A DNA stretch of 64,000 nt, taken from Rhabdobacter roseus (GTDB lineage Bacteria > Bacteroidota > Bacteroidia > Cytophagales > Spirosomataceae). The stretch covers positions 124,001 to 188,000 of the forward strand of contig NZ_JACHGF010000010.1 of NCBI RefSeq assembly GCF_014202275.1, read 5' to 3'. The notes beneath the pieces are model-generated. The model made no database searches. It was not told the DNA's origin and was given only the letters and a program-made list of their open reading frames with translations. Positions 17,036 to 26,910 of the stretch are shown piece by piece. The position numbers and the translations under genes are program-made. Numbering within the stretch: position 1 is the stretch's first letter; every line of letters begins with the position of its first letter.

Positions 17036-17713
17036 ATGGAAAATGTATTAAAGGTCGGGCTTGACTTTGCAGCGCCAATTCCCTTACATACAGACATTTC
17101 AAGTAAAAAATTTGAAGGCTTTGAAGTTGATTTAATGAATGAGATTGCCAAGGAACTTAGTGTTGCATTAGAGCATAAAGTTGCCTATTGGGAAGATATT
17201 ATTGCTGATATTATACACCAAAAAATAGATATTATTTGTTCAGCCGCTACTGTTACAGAAAAAAGAAAAGAAATAGTAGCATTTAGCAACCCATATCTCA
17301 ATTTTCATCTTGCTTTAGTTTGTAATAAAGATAATATTGTTGCCTTGAAAGACTTAAAAGACAAAAATATAGGTGTGAGAATAAGCTCAGAAGCCGAAGA
17401 ATATTTGAAAAAAAATTTTCCAGAAAAAGAATTGTTTCTTTTCGATACAAACGATGAACAATATGGAAGGCTAACGGAAAAAGAAATTGACGCTTTGATT
17501 GACGATACACCAATTGCTTATGGGTTTGTTGAAAATAATTCTGCTATCGTTATGGCTGAAATAATTAAAAGTACGCCTTCGCAGTATGCAATTATCATTA
17601 ATAAAGAAAATATTGATCTGCTAAATCAAATTAATAGCGCGCTTGATAAGTTTGAAAAAAATGGCTATTTGCAAGACAGAAGGGATTTTTGGTTTAAGGA
17701 CACGCAGCTATAA
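17036..17713 (+). CDS. Solute-binding protein family 3-like protein without signal peptide
   Basis: 225 residues matching the periplasmic binding-protein type 3 fold: VGLDFAAPIPLHT, then FEGFEVDLMNEIAKELSV, DIICSAATVTEKRKEIVAFS and VALKDLKDKNIGVRISS. These normally bind amino acids for ABC uptake, but this copy has no signal peptide and no transporter genes nearby, so it may act in the cytosol as a ligand sensor or enzyme. Coupled to the ABM gene. Confidence 0.75.
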   Translation: MENVLKVGLDFAAPIPLHTDISSKKFEGFEVDLMNEIAKELSVALEHKVAYWEDIIADIIHQKIDIICSAATVTEKRKEIVAFSNPYLNFHLALVCNKDNIVALKDLKDKNIGVRISSEAEEYLKKNFPEKELFLFDTNDEQYGRLTEKEIDALIDDTPIAYGFVENNSAIVMAEIIKSTPSQYAIIINKENIDLLNQINSALDKFEKNGYLQDRRDFWFKDTQL

Positions 17714-17720
17714 ACCCTGT

Positions 17721-17919
17721 GGCTAACAGGCGGTTTGGGAATACGGTGGGGCGACGAATATATGCTCAACTTTTTGTTCGTTATTCGGCTTCAGCCCAGC
17801 CGACGAATAAAGCAATAGAATAAACAATGTGCATTTGGTTATAAATTTAGCTGTAGTTATGGACTGACTTTTTCCAAATACCGCCCGAACGCCAAGCCGA
17901 AAACCGGTGGGCGTTAAAC
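17721..17919 (+). repeat. attC-like palindromic element E4
   Basis: About 199 bp from GGCTAAC to GTTAAAC, the latter an exact GTTRRRY. Left arm CTAACAGGCGGTTTGGGAAT and right arm CCGCCCGAACGCCAAGCCGA with AAACCGG are complementary with bulges. The centre shares ATAGAATAAACAATG and TTATAAATT with E1, defining a long subfamily. It closes the first cassette island. Confidence 0.75.
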
Positions 17920-18240
17920 TCAAAAACCACTTTCCGTTCACTTTCCAAGAATAAAACTACCAAAAGGTGCCTTATCATGTATTGGTTACGCATACTTTGA
18001 GAGCATATTCGTAAAGTACCTCTTTGACGCGTCAAAGAAATACGTATCCAAGTATGAAGCTTTACCGCTTAATGCCCAGATGAGTAAAAGTACCCATCGC
18101 CCCTCCAATCGACCCAAAGTACCCCTCCGACGAAGCTGCCCGCGAAAAATGACTATTTTCAGCCCCGAAAGGCCATTCGCGTTTGTATTGGTGTGAAAGG
18201 TACCTATGCCGTGCGATACGGCCAAGGATGATGTGTAGTA
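17920..18240. other. Gene-free junction right of the first cassette island
   Basis: Starts as AT-rich DNA after E4, then returns to native RGTACY-rich sequence near 18000. It contains the 65-bp repeat at 18139-18203 and no open frame I would support. Confidence 0.6.
18139..18203. repeat. 65-bp flank repeat, copy 1
   Basis: CCCGCGAAAAATGACTATTT followed by TCAGCCCCGAAAGGC and ending GTGAAAGGTAC recurs with the same length at 33353-33417, at roughly 90 percent identity by eye. ACCCAAAGTACCCCTC just before it (18112-18127) is also shared. It lies right of both cassette islands. Confidence 0.8.
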
Positions 18241-19962
18241 TTAGGCCTTGGGAAGGGATATCGTAAAGGTGCTACCGGCCCCAAAATCGCTATCGATGGT
18301 GATACGCCCGCCCTGTACTTCAATAAACTCTTTGCTAATGGCCAGCCCCAGTCCGGTACCTTCTCTGGGCGAGCCGGGTACTTTGAAGTAGCGGTCAAAT
18401 ATTTTGGCCTGGTACTGCGGCTCGATACCCTGGCCCGTATCCTGAACGGAAATCGTAAGGGTAGTTTCGTGGTTTTCTACGCGGACAAAAACGGTAGCAT
18501 GCTCGTAGGAGTAGCGAATGGCATTCGAGATAAGATTGGTAAGTACCCAAGTCGTTTTTTCACTATCCACCCGGATGAGGGTACTTTCTTTCGGGTACGA
18601 CGTCACCAGCTGAACGTGCTTTTGCTCGGCTAGTACTTTGGTTGCGTTGAGGGCATCCTGTACCATCGCTTGCGGATCGGTAGCTTTGATGCGCATGGGG
18701 ATATTGCCACTTTCTACCTGCGTGATGTTCAGCAATTCGCCGGTGATTTTTAAGAGTCGATTGGCATCGTCATTGATGCCTTCCAGGAGCGTTTTTTGCT
18801 CTTCGTTTAAAACGCCAATACGTTGATTCTCCAGAAGCTGCAAGCTCATTTTGATGGAGGATATGGGGGTCTTGAACTCGTGCGATACCGTGGCGATAAA
18901 ATTGGTTTTTGCAAATTCCAACTCCTTGTACTCCGTCACATTTCTCAAAATAATGACGTGTCCAATAAGTACCTTTTCTTTTTCCCCCGTGGGCACCAGG
19001 GAGATATGTAACGCTTCTTTTTCAAAGTACCCCTCTTTGCCGTTCGCAACTATTTTCAAGGGATTTTTCTTGGACGTAGAATGCCCTTCCTCCCTCAAAT
19101 CCTGGATGAGCAGGCGGATCAAATCATTCTTTAGGGCTAGCGTTGGGGCATTTACTCCGAGTAGATTGGGCTGGCTAATGCCGATAATCTTGCTAGCCTC
19201 TTCGTTGACAAAAATGACATTTAACTGCTCATCGAGCCCCAGCACGGGGTCGTGCATGATATTGATCAGGGCCTCGATACGCTTCTTTTCCATCATAAGC
19301 CGGGCTACATTACTCTGGTTGTATTCTTCCAGCTTTTCGGCCATGGTATTAAACGAGCGGGCCAAGTCTCCGAATTCGTCGTGCCCTTCGAAATGAACCC
19401 TTTCGGAGTAATTTTTATAGGCAATCTGTTTAATACTTTGGGTGAGTTCACGAATCGGATCGGCAATGGTAGCGGGAAGGTTGATCAGCAGCGTAAACGC
19501 AATCAAAAAACAGCAGGTAGCCGTAATGACGATCCAGAGAGTAGCGGTATTGGCGGTTTGCTTGGCTAGCTCGCTTTTGCGCTGAATGGCTTGCATGTTC
19601 ATTTCCATGAGTGAAAAAATTCCCCGGCGAATAAAGGGTAGTTGAGTACTATCGTCGTTGCCGTCACGATACAGATTAAAGTGCACTCGAACCGTACGGG
19701 TAGCTTCTTCCTCGCCTATTTCGGTAACATTTCGCTCCTGTCTTTGCAGATTTTCTTCAAACGTTTGTCGGGCCGACACGCTGCTTTCTTCCAGCTGCAA
19801 GAGCATATTTCGGGCGTAGAGCAACGAGTTATAGTTGGCCAGCAGAATCCCTTCCGTATCCGCCTTGAGCGCGTTGATGTACCGGGTACCTACGACCCCC
19901 ATGAGGACAATGAGTAGAAAGAGGAAGCCTACTCCTAACGTAATTTTTGCTTTGATTTTCAT
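18241..19962 (-). CDS. HAMP-PAS sensor histidine kinase of the kdp locus
   Basis: 573 residues: two membrane helices (about 8-28 and 140-163) around a periplasmic four-helix-type region, HAMP domain (about 165-220), PAS domain (HDPVLGLDEQLNVIFVNEEA), HisKA with His361 in ATVSHEFKTPISS, and HATPase with NLISNAIRY, DTGQGI and GTGLGLAIS. The start codon abuts the stop of the short kdpD gene with no gap. It supplies the kinase module missing from the short KdpD and probably signals to the sigma-54 regulator at the other end of the locus. Confidence 0.9.
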   Translation of the reverse strand: MKIKAKITLGVGFLFLLIVLMGVVGTRYINALKADTEGILLANYNSLLYARNMLLQLEESSVSARQTFEENLQRQERNVTEIGEEEATRTVRVHFNLYRDGNDDSTQLPFIRRGIFSLMEMNMQAIQRKSELAKQTANTATLWIVITATCCFLIAFTLLINLPATIADPIRELTQSIKQIAYKNYSERVHFEGHDEFGDLARSFNTMAEKLEEYNQSNVARLMMEKKRIEALINIMHDPVLGLDEQLNVIFVNEEASKIIGISQPNLLGVNAPTLALKNDLIRLLIQDLREEGHSTSKKNPLKIVANGKEGYFEKEALHISLVPTGEKEKVLIGHVIILRNVTEYKELEFAKTNFIATVSHEFKTPISSIKMSLQLLENQRIGVLNEEQKTLLEGINDDANRLLKITGELLNITQVESGNIPMRIKATDPQAMVQDALNATKVLAEQKHVQLVTSYPKESTLIRVDSEKTTWVLTNLISNAIRYSYEHATVFVRVENHETTLTISVQDTGQGIEPQYQAKIFDRYFKVPGSPREGTGLGLAISKEFIEVQGGRITIDSDFGAGSTFTISLPKA

Positions 19963-21084
19963 TTAGGAAAGAAGGATCAGGTCAACGTGGCTGGTGGCGA
20001 GTTTACAGAGAAGCTTATTAAAGACGGTGGTCGACCAAATGATGGCGAAAAGAGTGAGGTGCGGTTTGCCTACACAGATGGTTGTTATCCTTCGGCTTTC
20101 GGCTTGTTCTACGATGGCGTTGGCTATGCTTGGGTGTTGTACCTTGATAATTTCGGCTCCCAGCTCCATGGCCAGCTTGAAGTTATTAATCAGGTGCCGT
20201 TGCTTGTCGAGCGGAATGCGGTTGGGGTTCTCGCGGGGTGTCTGCACGTAGAGTACATACCACTTGCTGTGGTAGTAGTTGGCCAGGCGGGCCGTTTTAC
20301 GGATTACATTTTTAGCCGTTTTTTCGTTGCTACTGATGCAGGCCAGGAAGCGTTCGTGCCGAAAACTGGCTTTGCTCACTTCTGTTTCTACCTTGCGCTC
20401 CACTTGCGAGGCCACTTCCTTGAGGGCGAGTTCGCGGAGTTGTAAAATGTGGTCACTTCTAAAAAAGTTGTTTAGTGCTGCTTCAATCTTATCCGCCTGG
20501 TAGATTTTTCCTTCCCGTAGCCGGGCAATCAACTCATCGGAGGTAAGGTCAATGTTGACGACTTCGTTGGCCTCAGCAAGCACACTATCCGGCACCCGTT
20601 CCCGCACTTCTACGCCAGTAATAAGCCTTACCTCTTCGTTGAGGCTTTCAATGTGCTGAATGTTCACGGCCGAAATCACGTTGATGCCTGCATTCAGAAT
20701 ATCCAGTACGTCCTGCCAGCGCTTTTCGTTTTTACTACCCTGGATGTTCGTGTGGGCGAGTTCATCTACCACCACTACCTCGGGCCGGAGGTTGATAATG
20801 GCCTGCACGTCCATTTCATCCAGCTCTTTGCCTTTGTAGAAGAGTTTTCGTCGGGGCACTACCGGTAGCCCTTCTAGTAGTGCGTGGGTTTCAGCACGAT
20901 GGTGGGTTTCAATGTAGCCAATTTTAACATCAATTCCATTTTTAAGCAGCGTGTGGGCTTCCTGGAGCATCCGGTACGTTTTGCCCACCCCGGCGCTCAT
21001 GCCAATGTATACTTTGAACTTTCCCCGCCTCGATTTCCGTATTAGCTCCAGAAACTCTTCGGCAGAACGCTTGGTTTCTTCCAT
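19963..21084 (-). CDS. kdpD: Short KdpD (sensor domain plus universal-stress domain, no kinase)
   Basis: 373 residues corresponding only to the cytosolic N-terminus of classical ~900-residue KdpD. Walker A GMSAGVGKTYRM, Walker B VVVDELAHTN, and a C-terminal Usp-like domain from about residue 245. The four transmembrane helices and kinase domain are absent; a separate membrane kinase follows immediately. In full-length KdpD this part senses intracellular K+ and nucleotide. Known layout in Bacteroidetes. Confidence 0.92.
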   Translation of the reverse strand: MEETKRSAEEFLELIRKSRRGKFKVYIGMSAGVGKTYRMLQEAHTLLKNGIDVKIGYIETHHRAETHALLEGLPVVPRRKLFYKGKELDEMDVQAIINLRPEVVVVDELAHTNIQGSKNEKRWQDVLDILNAGINVISAVNIQHIESLNEEVRLITGVEVRERVPDSVLAEANEVVNIDLTSDELIARLREGKIYQADKIEAALNNFFRSDHILQLRELALKEVASQVERKVETEVSKASFRHERFLACISSNEKTAKNVIRKTARLANYYHSKWYVLYVQTPRENPNRIPLDKQRHLINNFKLAMELGAEIIKVQHPSIANAIVEQAESRRITTICVGKPHLTLFAIIWSTTVFNKLLCKLATSHVDLILLS

Positions 21085-21112
21085 GGTTCTAGCAAGAATA
21101 AATGGTTGTTTT

Positions 21113-22204
21113 TTAGGGAATCGTCAGCGCCAGCGAAGTACCTACGAAGGTGTTGCTTCGGCGGGGCGGATTATCGCTGGTAAAAATAGCATCCCGGCTC
21201 CGAAAAGTACGGGCTTCCACCCGCCACAGCAGATTGCCTTGTACCTGTATGTCCACGTTCACCGAGTAGCCCGCGGTCTGGAAGCCGTTGGGCGTACCGG
21301 AGGCGATGATAACCTCGTTCGGGTCGGCGTAGTACTCGGCGCGGGCCGCCAGCGCCAGCTGTTCCGTGGGTGTGTACCTTACAATGCCTACGGGCGAGCA
21401 CCAGCTATGATACTGACTGCTGCCAGGTACCTGCTGCTGAGCTCCCCAGTCGAAGCCGGTAATGAGGCCGAGCCGCTTGCTGAGCTGAAAGATGCCATAG
21501 AAGTTGTGAAAGTACCGCATTTGCCGGGCTCCCGCCGGGGAGTCACTACCCACGAACGAACTGCTGTTGAGCGTGACACGCGCGCTGGGCGTCCAGCTGA
21601 GCTGGTGGCCAAAGGAAGGTACCTGGTTGCCGGGTACTCGCTGGATCCGCTGCCAGCCGTTCAGCAGCAGGCCGCTCAAAAACCACTTACCGTTGCCAGA
21701 AGTATAGGAGATTTTGGCTCCGCTGAGGTAGTAGGGTGAGTTTTCGGCCAGGAGGCTGCGGGTCATGTTCCAGGTGATGGCCCCGATGGCACTTTCAAAG
21801 CCAATGTGGGAGGCAAAAATACCCGCATCTACCCAGAGCTCGTGGGTTTTGGAAAGCTTCACCCCGGCGTTGGCCTCAAAAATATGCTTAAGTACCCCCG
21901 GCTCGGCGGCCAGGTTGGCGTTGGCGTAGGTGCCAGCCATGAGGGCTAGTTTTCCGCGCACCCGATCATGCTGGTAGGTGACCTGTACGTATCCCAGATT
22001 GAGATTTACCTCGTTGTGCCGGTTGAACGAATACAAAAAATCGGGGCGGGTATGGTCAGCGGGATTGGCGAAGTCAAATACGTAGTAGGTCTCTAGGTAG
22101 CCGCTTACGGCAAAGGAGCTCGGTCGCGTGGCAGTAGAATCGCTCTGGGCGTGGGACAATAGAGCGCCGGACAAAGCCAGCAGCGTAAGGAGGTGCGTTT
22201 TCAT
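21113..22204 (-). CDS. Outer-membrane beta-barrel porin (OmpL/Bbp2-like) in the kdp operon
   Basis: 363 residues with signal peptide MKTHLLTLLALSGALLSHAQ. Alternating hydrophobic strands rich in aromatic residues (GYLETYYVFDFAN, YSFNRHNEVNLNLGYVQVTY, LITGFDWGAQQ) fit the putative beta-barrel porin-2 family. Its position between kdpC and kdpD suggests a role in letting K+ or osmolytes across the outer membrane, but this is inferred from context only. Confidence 0.8.
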   Translation of the reverse strand: MKTHLLTLLALSGALLSHAQSDSTATRPSSFAVSGYLETYYVFDFANPADHTRPDFLYSFNRHNEVNLNLGYVQVTYQHDRVRGKLALMAGTYANANLAAEPGVLKHIFEANAGVKLSKTHELWVDAGIFASHIGFESAIGAITWNMTRSLLAENSPYYLSGAKISYTSGNGKWFLSGLLLNGWQRIQRVPGNQVPSFGHQLSWTPSARVTLNSSSFVGSDSPAGARQMRYFHNFYGIFQLSKRLGLITGFDWGAQQQVPGSSQYHSWCSPVGIVRYTPTEQLALAARAEYYADPNEVIIASGTPNGFQTAGYSVNVDIQVQGNLLWRVEARTFRSRDAIFTSDNPPRRSNTFVGTSLALTIP

Positions 22205-22316
22205 ATATAAGTTGTCTACTCAGCGGAACGTTCCAGGCGCGTCGGGTCAGGTTTCATCAAGAAGCCTGCCTAGATAAGCATGTTGGGAGCGTTTTAATAT
22301 AGGTGTTTTGGGGCGG

Positions 22317-22880
22317 CTACAAGTTCTGTAGGGCCAGATTAATTTTCAGAACATGGACCCGCGCCGTCCCGAACAGCCCCAGTAGGGGCGCTTCGGTGTA
22401 CTGGTCCACAAGCTGCCGAAGCGTTTCTTCGGGTACTTTCCGCAGCCGGGCGATGCGCTTCACCTGCACCCGGGCCCCTTCTACCGAAATGTGCGGGTCC
22501 AGGCCACTGCCGCTGGCGGTCACCAGGTCGGAGGGTACCTGCGAGCGGTCTAGGCCGGGATTGTGTTCCAGAAAGTACCTGATGCGCTGCTCCACCTCGG
22601 CCAGGTGCGCTGGGTTTGAGGGGCCCAGGTTACTCCCGCCCGCCCCGGCCGCGTCGTAGTCCACCGCCGAGGGGCGCGACCAAAAATATTCATCGGCGGT
22701 AAACGCCTGCCCTACGTTAACGTAGTAGGTACGTTCATTTTGCGTAATCACGAGACCTTTGCCCTGATTGGGAGCCAGCTGGGCCACGCTCCAGACTATC
22801 AACGTGTAAAACCCGCAGAAGAATACCAGACACACCAGCGTAAGCCGGAGGGCGGGTAGTAGATGTGATTTAATTTCCAT
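22317..22880 (-). CDS. kdpC: Potassium-transporting ATPase subunit C
   Basis: 187 residues with one N-terminal membrane helix (LTLVCLVFFCGFYTLIVWSV) and a periplasmic body. FWSRPSAVDYDAAGAGGSNLGPSNP, of which WSRPSA and GSNLGPSNP are the family signatures, and SGSGLDPHIS are diagnostic for KdpC, which stabilises the KdpAB pump. Sits 44 bp after kdpB in the operon. Confidence 0.95.
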   Translation of the reverse strand: MEIKSHLLPALRLTLVCLVFFCGFYTLIVWSVAQLAPNQGKGLVITQNERTYYVNVGQAFTADEYFWSRPSAVDYDAAGAGGSNLGPSNPAHLAEVEQRIRYFLEHNPGLDRSQVPSDLVTASGSGLDPHISVEGARVQVKRIARLRKVPEETLRQLVDQYTEAPLLGLFGTARVHVLKINLALQNL

Positions 22881-22924
22881 GATGTACTCGTTTTCAAATG
22901 TTTAAAAAGTACTCTATTCTCTGT

Positions 22925-24937
22925 CTAGATAAAGACGGATACCACTACATCGATGAGCTTGATGCCGATGAAAGGTACCACCACGCCGCCCAGGCCATAG
23001 AGGAGGAGATTGCGGCGTAGTAACGCGCTGGCCCCTATGGGCTTGTAGGCTACTCCCCGTAGCGCCAGCGGAATGAGGAGCGGAATAATGAGCGCATTAA
23101 AAATCACCGCCGACAGGATGGCGCTTTCCGGACTGTGCAGTTTCATGACGTTAAGACTTTGTAAGGCTGGGATGGCTACCACAAACAAGGCCGGTATGAT
23201 GGCGAAGTACTTGGCTACGTCGTTGGCGATGCTGAAGGTTGTGAGGGTCCCGCGCGTCATGAGGAGTTGCTTGCCGATTTCCACAACCTCGATGAGCTTG
23301 GTGGGGTCGTTGTCGAGGTCCACCATGTTACCGGCTTCTTTGGCGGCCTGGGTACCGCTGTTCATGGCGACGCCCACGTCGGCCTGCGCCAGGGCAGGGG
23401 CGTCGTTGGTACCGTCGCCCATCATGGCCACCAGGCGGCCTTCGGCCTGCTCCCGGCGGATGTAGTTCATTTTATCTTCGGGCTTAGCCTCCGCGATAAA
23501 GTCATCCACCCCGGCCTTATCGGCAATGTATTTGGCCGTCAGTGGATTATCGCCTGTAACCATCACCGTTCTGATCCCCATGCGACGTAGCCGCTCGAAC
23601 CGCTCCTGAATGCCCGGCTTGATGATATCCTGTAGTTCAATGACGCCCAGGACCCACTCATTCTCCGACACCACCAGTGGGGTACCTCCGTTGCTGGAGA
23701 TGGTTTTCACCCTTTGTTCGATCTCCACCGGGAATGGATTGCCAGCCTTTTCACTCAAGGCGCGGATGGCGTCCGTGGCGCCCTTGCGAATGCGGACGTC
23801 TCCGTAGTCAATGCCGGAGCTGCGGGTTTCGGCTGTGAACTTGATGAAGCGCGGGTTATCGACGGCGTAGGTAGCCGGATTCACCCCGGCCAGCTCCAGG
23901 ATGGACTTTCCCTCGGGCGTTTCGTCGCTGAGGGAGCTAAGTACCACGGCCTTTAGGAAGTGCTTTTCGTCCACGCCGGGAGCGGGATAGAAGTACGTAG
24001 CTTTACGGTTGCCGATGGTGATGGTACCCGTTTTGTCGAGCAGCAGCACGTCTATGTCCCCGGCGGTCTCGACGGCCCTGCCGCTCTTGGTAATGACGTT
24101 GGCACGTAAGGCGCGGTCCATACCGGCAATCCCGATGGCCGACAGCAGCCCTCCGATGGTCGTGGGTATCAGACACACAAAGAGGGAGATGAAGGCCGCA
24201 ATGGTAATGGGTACATGGGCGTAGTCGGCGAAGGGCTTAAGTGTGACCGTCACAATGATGAACACCAGCGTAAAGCCCGCCAGCAGAATCGTCAGGGCTA
24301 TTTCATTGGGCGTTTTCTGACGGCTCGCCCCCTCCACCAGGGCAATCATCTGGTCCAGAAAGCTCTCGCCGGGCTGGGTCGTGACGACCACCTTGATGCG
24401 GTCCGAAAGTACCTTGGTGCCGCCCGTTACGGAGCTTTTGTCGCCCCCGGCCTCCCGGATGACCGGGGCGCTCTCGCCCGTGATGGCGCTTTCGTCAATG
24501 GTAGCCAGGCCTTCGATGATTTCTCCGTCCGACGGAATCACGTCTCCGGCTTCGCATACGAAAATATCGCCTTTTTGGAGTTGTGATGAAGAAAGTACCT
24601 TCCCGTTTTCGAGCCGGGCGGGGGTTTCCTGTCGGGTTTTGCGCAGGCTGTCGGCCTGGGCTTTGCCCCGGGCTTCGGCGATGGCCTCGGCTAAGTTGGC
24701 AAATAGTAACGTTAGCAGCAGGACCACAAAGACCGTGAAGTTGTAGCCAAAACTACCCTGGGCGTGGTTGCCCGTCAGTGACGAAAGGCTCACGACCAGC
24801 ATGATAGCTGTACCGATTTCGACGGTAAACATGACCGGATTTTGAATCAACGTGCGGGGATCAAGCTTTCGGAAGGATTGTTTCAATGCCTGCTGTACCA
24901 GATCTTTTTGAAATACGGATGGATTATTGCTTTTCAT
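22925..24937 (-). CDS. kdpB: Potassium-transporting P-type ATPase subunit B
   Basis: 670 residues, normal length. Catalytic phosphorylation motif DKTGTIT (Asp near residue 301), TGES in the actuator domain, [14 protein letters not shown] and the hinge [18 protein letters not shown] are all intact. Hydrolyses ATP to drive K+ uptake through KdpA in the inner membrane. Follows kdpA by 15 bp. Confidence 0.97.
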   Translation of the reverse strand: MKSNNPSVFQKDLVQQALKQSFRKLDPRTLIQNPVMFTVEIGTAIMLVVSLSSLTGNHAQGSFGYNFTVFVVLLLTLLFANLAEAIAEARGKAQADSLRKTRQETPARLENGKVLSSSQLQKGDIFVCEAGDVIPSDGEIIEGLATIDESAITGESAPVIREAGGDKSSVTGGTKVLSDRIKVVVTTQPGESFLDQMIALVEGASRQKTPNEIALTILLAGFTLVFIIVTVTLKPFADYAHVPITIAAFISLFVCLIPTTIGGLLSAIGIAGMDRALRANVITKSGRAVETAGDIDVLLLDKTGTITIGNRKATYFYPAPGVDEKHFLKAVVLSSLSDETPEGKSILELAGVNPATYAVDNPRFIKFTAETRSSGIDYGDVRIRKGATDAIRALSEKAGNPFPVEIEQRVKTISSNGGTPLVVSENEWVLGVIELQDIIKPGIQERFERLRRMGIRTVMVTGDNPLTAKYIADKAGVDDFIAEAKPEDKMNYIRREQAEGRLVAMMGDGTNDAPALAQADVGVAMNSGTQAAKEAGNMVDLDNDPTKLIEVVEIGKQLLMTRGTLTTFSIANDVAKYFAIIPALFVVAIPALQSLNVMKLHSPESAILSAVIFNALIIPLLIPLALRGVAYKPIGASALLRRNLLLYGLGGVVVPFIGIKLIDVVVSVFI

Positions 24938-24952
24938 AGTGATGGTGATGAA

Positions 24953-26656
24953 TTATTTGGTCATAGTGAAGTACTCGGCCAGGGGGCCTAGCGTCAGCGC
25001 CGGGAAAAAGGCCAGGGCCGCCACGATGCTAATGACCGCTAAGACCATGATTCCGAAGGTAGCAGTGTCGGTTTTGAGGGTACCGGCACCTTCGGGAATG
25101 TACTTTTTGCGGGCCAACAGCCCGGCAATAGCCACCGGCCCGATGATGGGCAGATACCGCGCCAGGAGCATCACAAGCCCGCTGACGAGGTTCCAGAAGG
25201 GTGTGTTGTCGCCCAGGCCCTCGAAGCCACTGCCGTTGTTGGCACTCGCCGAACTGAACTCGTAGAGTATCTCACTGAATCCGTGGAAACCGGGGTTGTT
25301 GAGCCAGTCGGCGTATTCTGTGGGGTTGGTGGTGTAGAGGTAGCTGGCTAGCGCCGTCCCGGCCAGAATCAGGAAGGGATGTAGCAGGGCTACCAGCATG
25401 GCAATTTTTATTTCCCTCGCTTCCACCTTTTTACCCAAAAACTCGGGCGTACGCCCCACCAACAGCCCGCTGATGAACACCGCCAGGATGATGAAGACGA
25501 AGAAGTTGAGAAAGCCCACCCCGACGCCCCCGTAGAAGCAATTGATCATCATGCCCAGTAGGGCAAATAGACCCGTTAGCGGCGTTAGGCTGTCGTGCAT
25601 GGCGTTGACGGAGCCGTTGCTGGTACAAGTAGTATTGATGGCCCAGTAGGCCGAGGCCGCCGGGCCGAAGCGGACTTCCTTCCCTTCCATGCTTCCCAGG
25701 GGCTGGGCGATACCCAAGTCCGCAAGGGCCGGGTTGCCTTTCATCTCAAAGTAGATCGACGGTACCACCAGCAGCAGGAACCCCACCGTCATGACCCCGT
25801 ACACCATCCAGGCCAGCCGAGGCCGCCGCACCACACGTCCCATCGCAAACACCAGCGCCAGGGGAATCAGGAAAATAAATACCGTTTCCAGAAGATTGGT
25901 CAGGTAGTTGGGGTTTTCCAGCGGGTGGGTCGAGTTGGGGCCGTAGTACCCGCCCCCGTTGGTCCCCAGCTGCTTGATGGAGATAAAGGCGGCGGCCGGT
26001 CCGCGGCTGATGTGCTGGGTAACTCCCTCCAGGGTAGTTATGGTATCTTTTCCCTCGAAGGTCATGGGCGTTCCGTTAAAAACCAGAATCACCGCGCCAA
26101 TCAAGGCAATGGGAAACAAGATACGCGTACAGGAGCGCACGAAAAAGCCGTAGAAATTACCCAGCTCCCCCGTCGTGCGCTCGCGCAGGGCATGAAAGAC
26201 CACCGCACTTATGGCCATACCCGTGCCAGCGCTGATAAACTGCCAGAGCATCAGCGTGAGCTGGCCCAGGTAGGAAAGGCCCGTTTCGCCGGAATAGTGT
26301 TGCAGGTTGGTGTTGGTAACAAAGCTTACGGAGGTATTAAACGCCAGATCGGCACTCATAGAGGGGTTACCGTCCGGATTGAGGGGAAGCCAGCTCATGT
26401 TGGTCAACACAAACAAAGAGAATATAAACCAAATCATGTTGATCGTAAGCAGTGCCACCAGGTGCTGCTTCCAGGTCATGGGCCGGTGGGGATCAATGCC
26501 GCCGAGTTGGAAGAAGAGTCGGTCCAGCGGGTTAAAAAGAGCGTCCAGCCAGGTACTTTCGTGGTTGAAGACTTTTCCGATGTAACGCCCCAGCGGCACC
26601 GCCAGAGCTAGTACGAGTACATACATGAGGACTATCCCGAGTATTTCCGTATTCAT
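24953..26656 (-). CDS. kdpA: Potassium-transporting ATPase subunit A (K+ channel subunit)
   Basis: 567 residues with about ten membrane helices. Selectivity-filter-like segments typical of KdpA are visible (NTSVSFVTNTNLQHYSGE, QLGTNGGGYYGPNSTHP, TTCTSNGSVNAMHDS, FSSASANNGSGFEG). Binds and conducts K+ in the KdpFABC complex. Directly downstream of kdpF by 3 bp. Confidence 0.97.
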   Translation of the reverse strand: MNTEILGIVLMYVLVLALAVPLGRYIGKVFNHESTWLDALFNPLDRLFFQLGGIDPHRPMTWKQHLVALLTINMIWFIFSLFVLTNMSWLPLNPDGNPSMSADLAFNTSVSFVTNTNLQHYSGETGLSYLGQLTLMLWQFISAGTGMAISAVVFHALRERTTGELGNFYGFFVRSCTRILFPIALIGAVILVFNGTPMTFEGKDTITTLEGVTQHISRGPAAAFISIKQLGTNGGGYYGPNSTHPLENPNYLTNLLETVFIFLIPLALVFAMGRVVRRPRLAWMVYGVMTVGFLLLVVPSIYFEMKGNPALADLGIAQPLGSMEGKEVRFGPAASAYWAINTTCTSNGSVNAMHDSLTPLTGLFALLGMMINCFYGGVGVGFLNFFVFIILAVFISGLLVGRTPEFLGKKVEAREIKIAMLVALLHPFLILAGTALASYLYTTNPTEYADWLNNPGFHGFSEILYEFSSASANNGSGFEGLGDNTPFWNLVSGLVMLLARYLPIIGPVAIAGLLARKKYIPEGAGTLKTDTATFGIMVLAVISIVAALAFFPALTLGPLAEYFTMTK

Positions 26657-26659
26657 GGC

Positions 26660-26737
26660 TTAAAATTTTTCGGGTTTGAGTAAGACGTAGCCCATGTAGC
26701 CAAATACGGCCAGGGCAATGAGGAATAAGATTAGCAT
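26660..26737 (-). CDS. kdpF: KdpF small membrane subunit, 25 residues
   Basis: A single hydrophobic helix, MLILFLIALAVFGYMGYVLL followed by KPEKF, ending 3 bp before kdpA. Length, position and the terminal K-P-E-K-F pattern match KdpF, which sits in the lipid interface of the Kdp complex. Confidence 0.9.
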   Translation of the reverse strand: MLILFLIALAVFGYMGYVLLKPEKF

Positions 26738-26809
26738 GGTCTTAGCGATTTATGATGTTAGGTAGGGTACTACGAAAGAGCGGTTGTCGATGGTTGCTTT
26801 TTCATGGTT

Positions 26810-26890
26810 TTAGATTTTTTCAAATAGGTCAATGACTTTGTACAGAAGTCCGAACACCAGGAGTCCGAGGGCATACATGAGTAGGATCAT
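26810..26890 (-). CDS. Small hydrophobic peptide upstream of kdpF, 26 residues
   Basis: MILLMYALGLLVFGLLYKVI followed by DLFEKI: one membrane helix with a short charged tail. It precedes kdpF on the same strand by 72 bp. It resembles KdpF in size and topology but is a distinct sequence; it could be a second KdpF-like subunit or a regulatory leader peptide. Confidence 0.6.
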   Translation of the reverse strand: MILLMYALGLLVFGLLYKVIDLFEKI

Positions 26891-26910
26891 AGCTTGGTTT
26901 TTGGTTGGTT

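Noticed and set aside
17721..17919. E4 as a rho-independent terminator or a REP element
   Set aside because: Too long, no T-run, and its ends follow the GTTRRRY/TAAC pattern shared with E1, E2 and E5.
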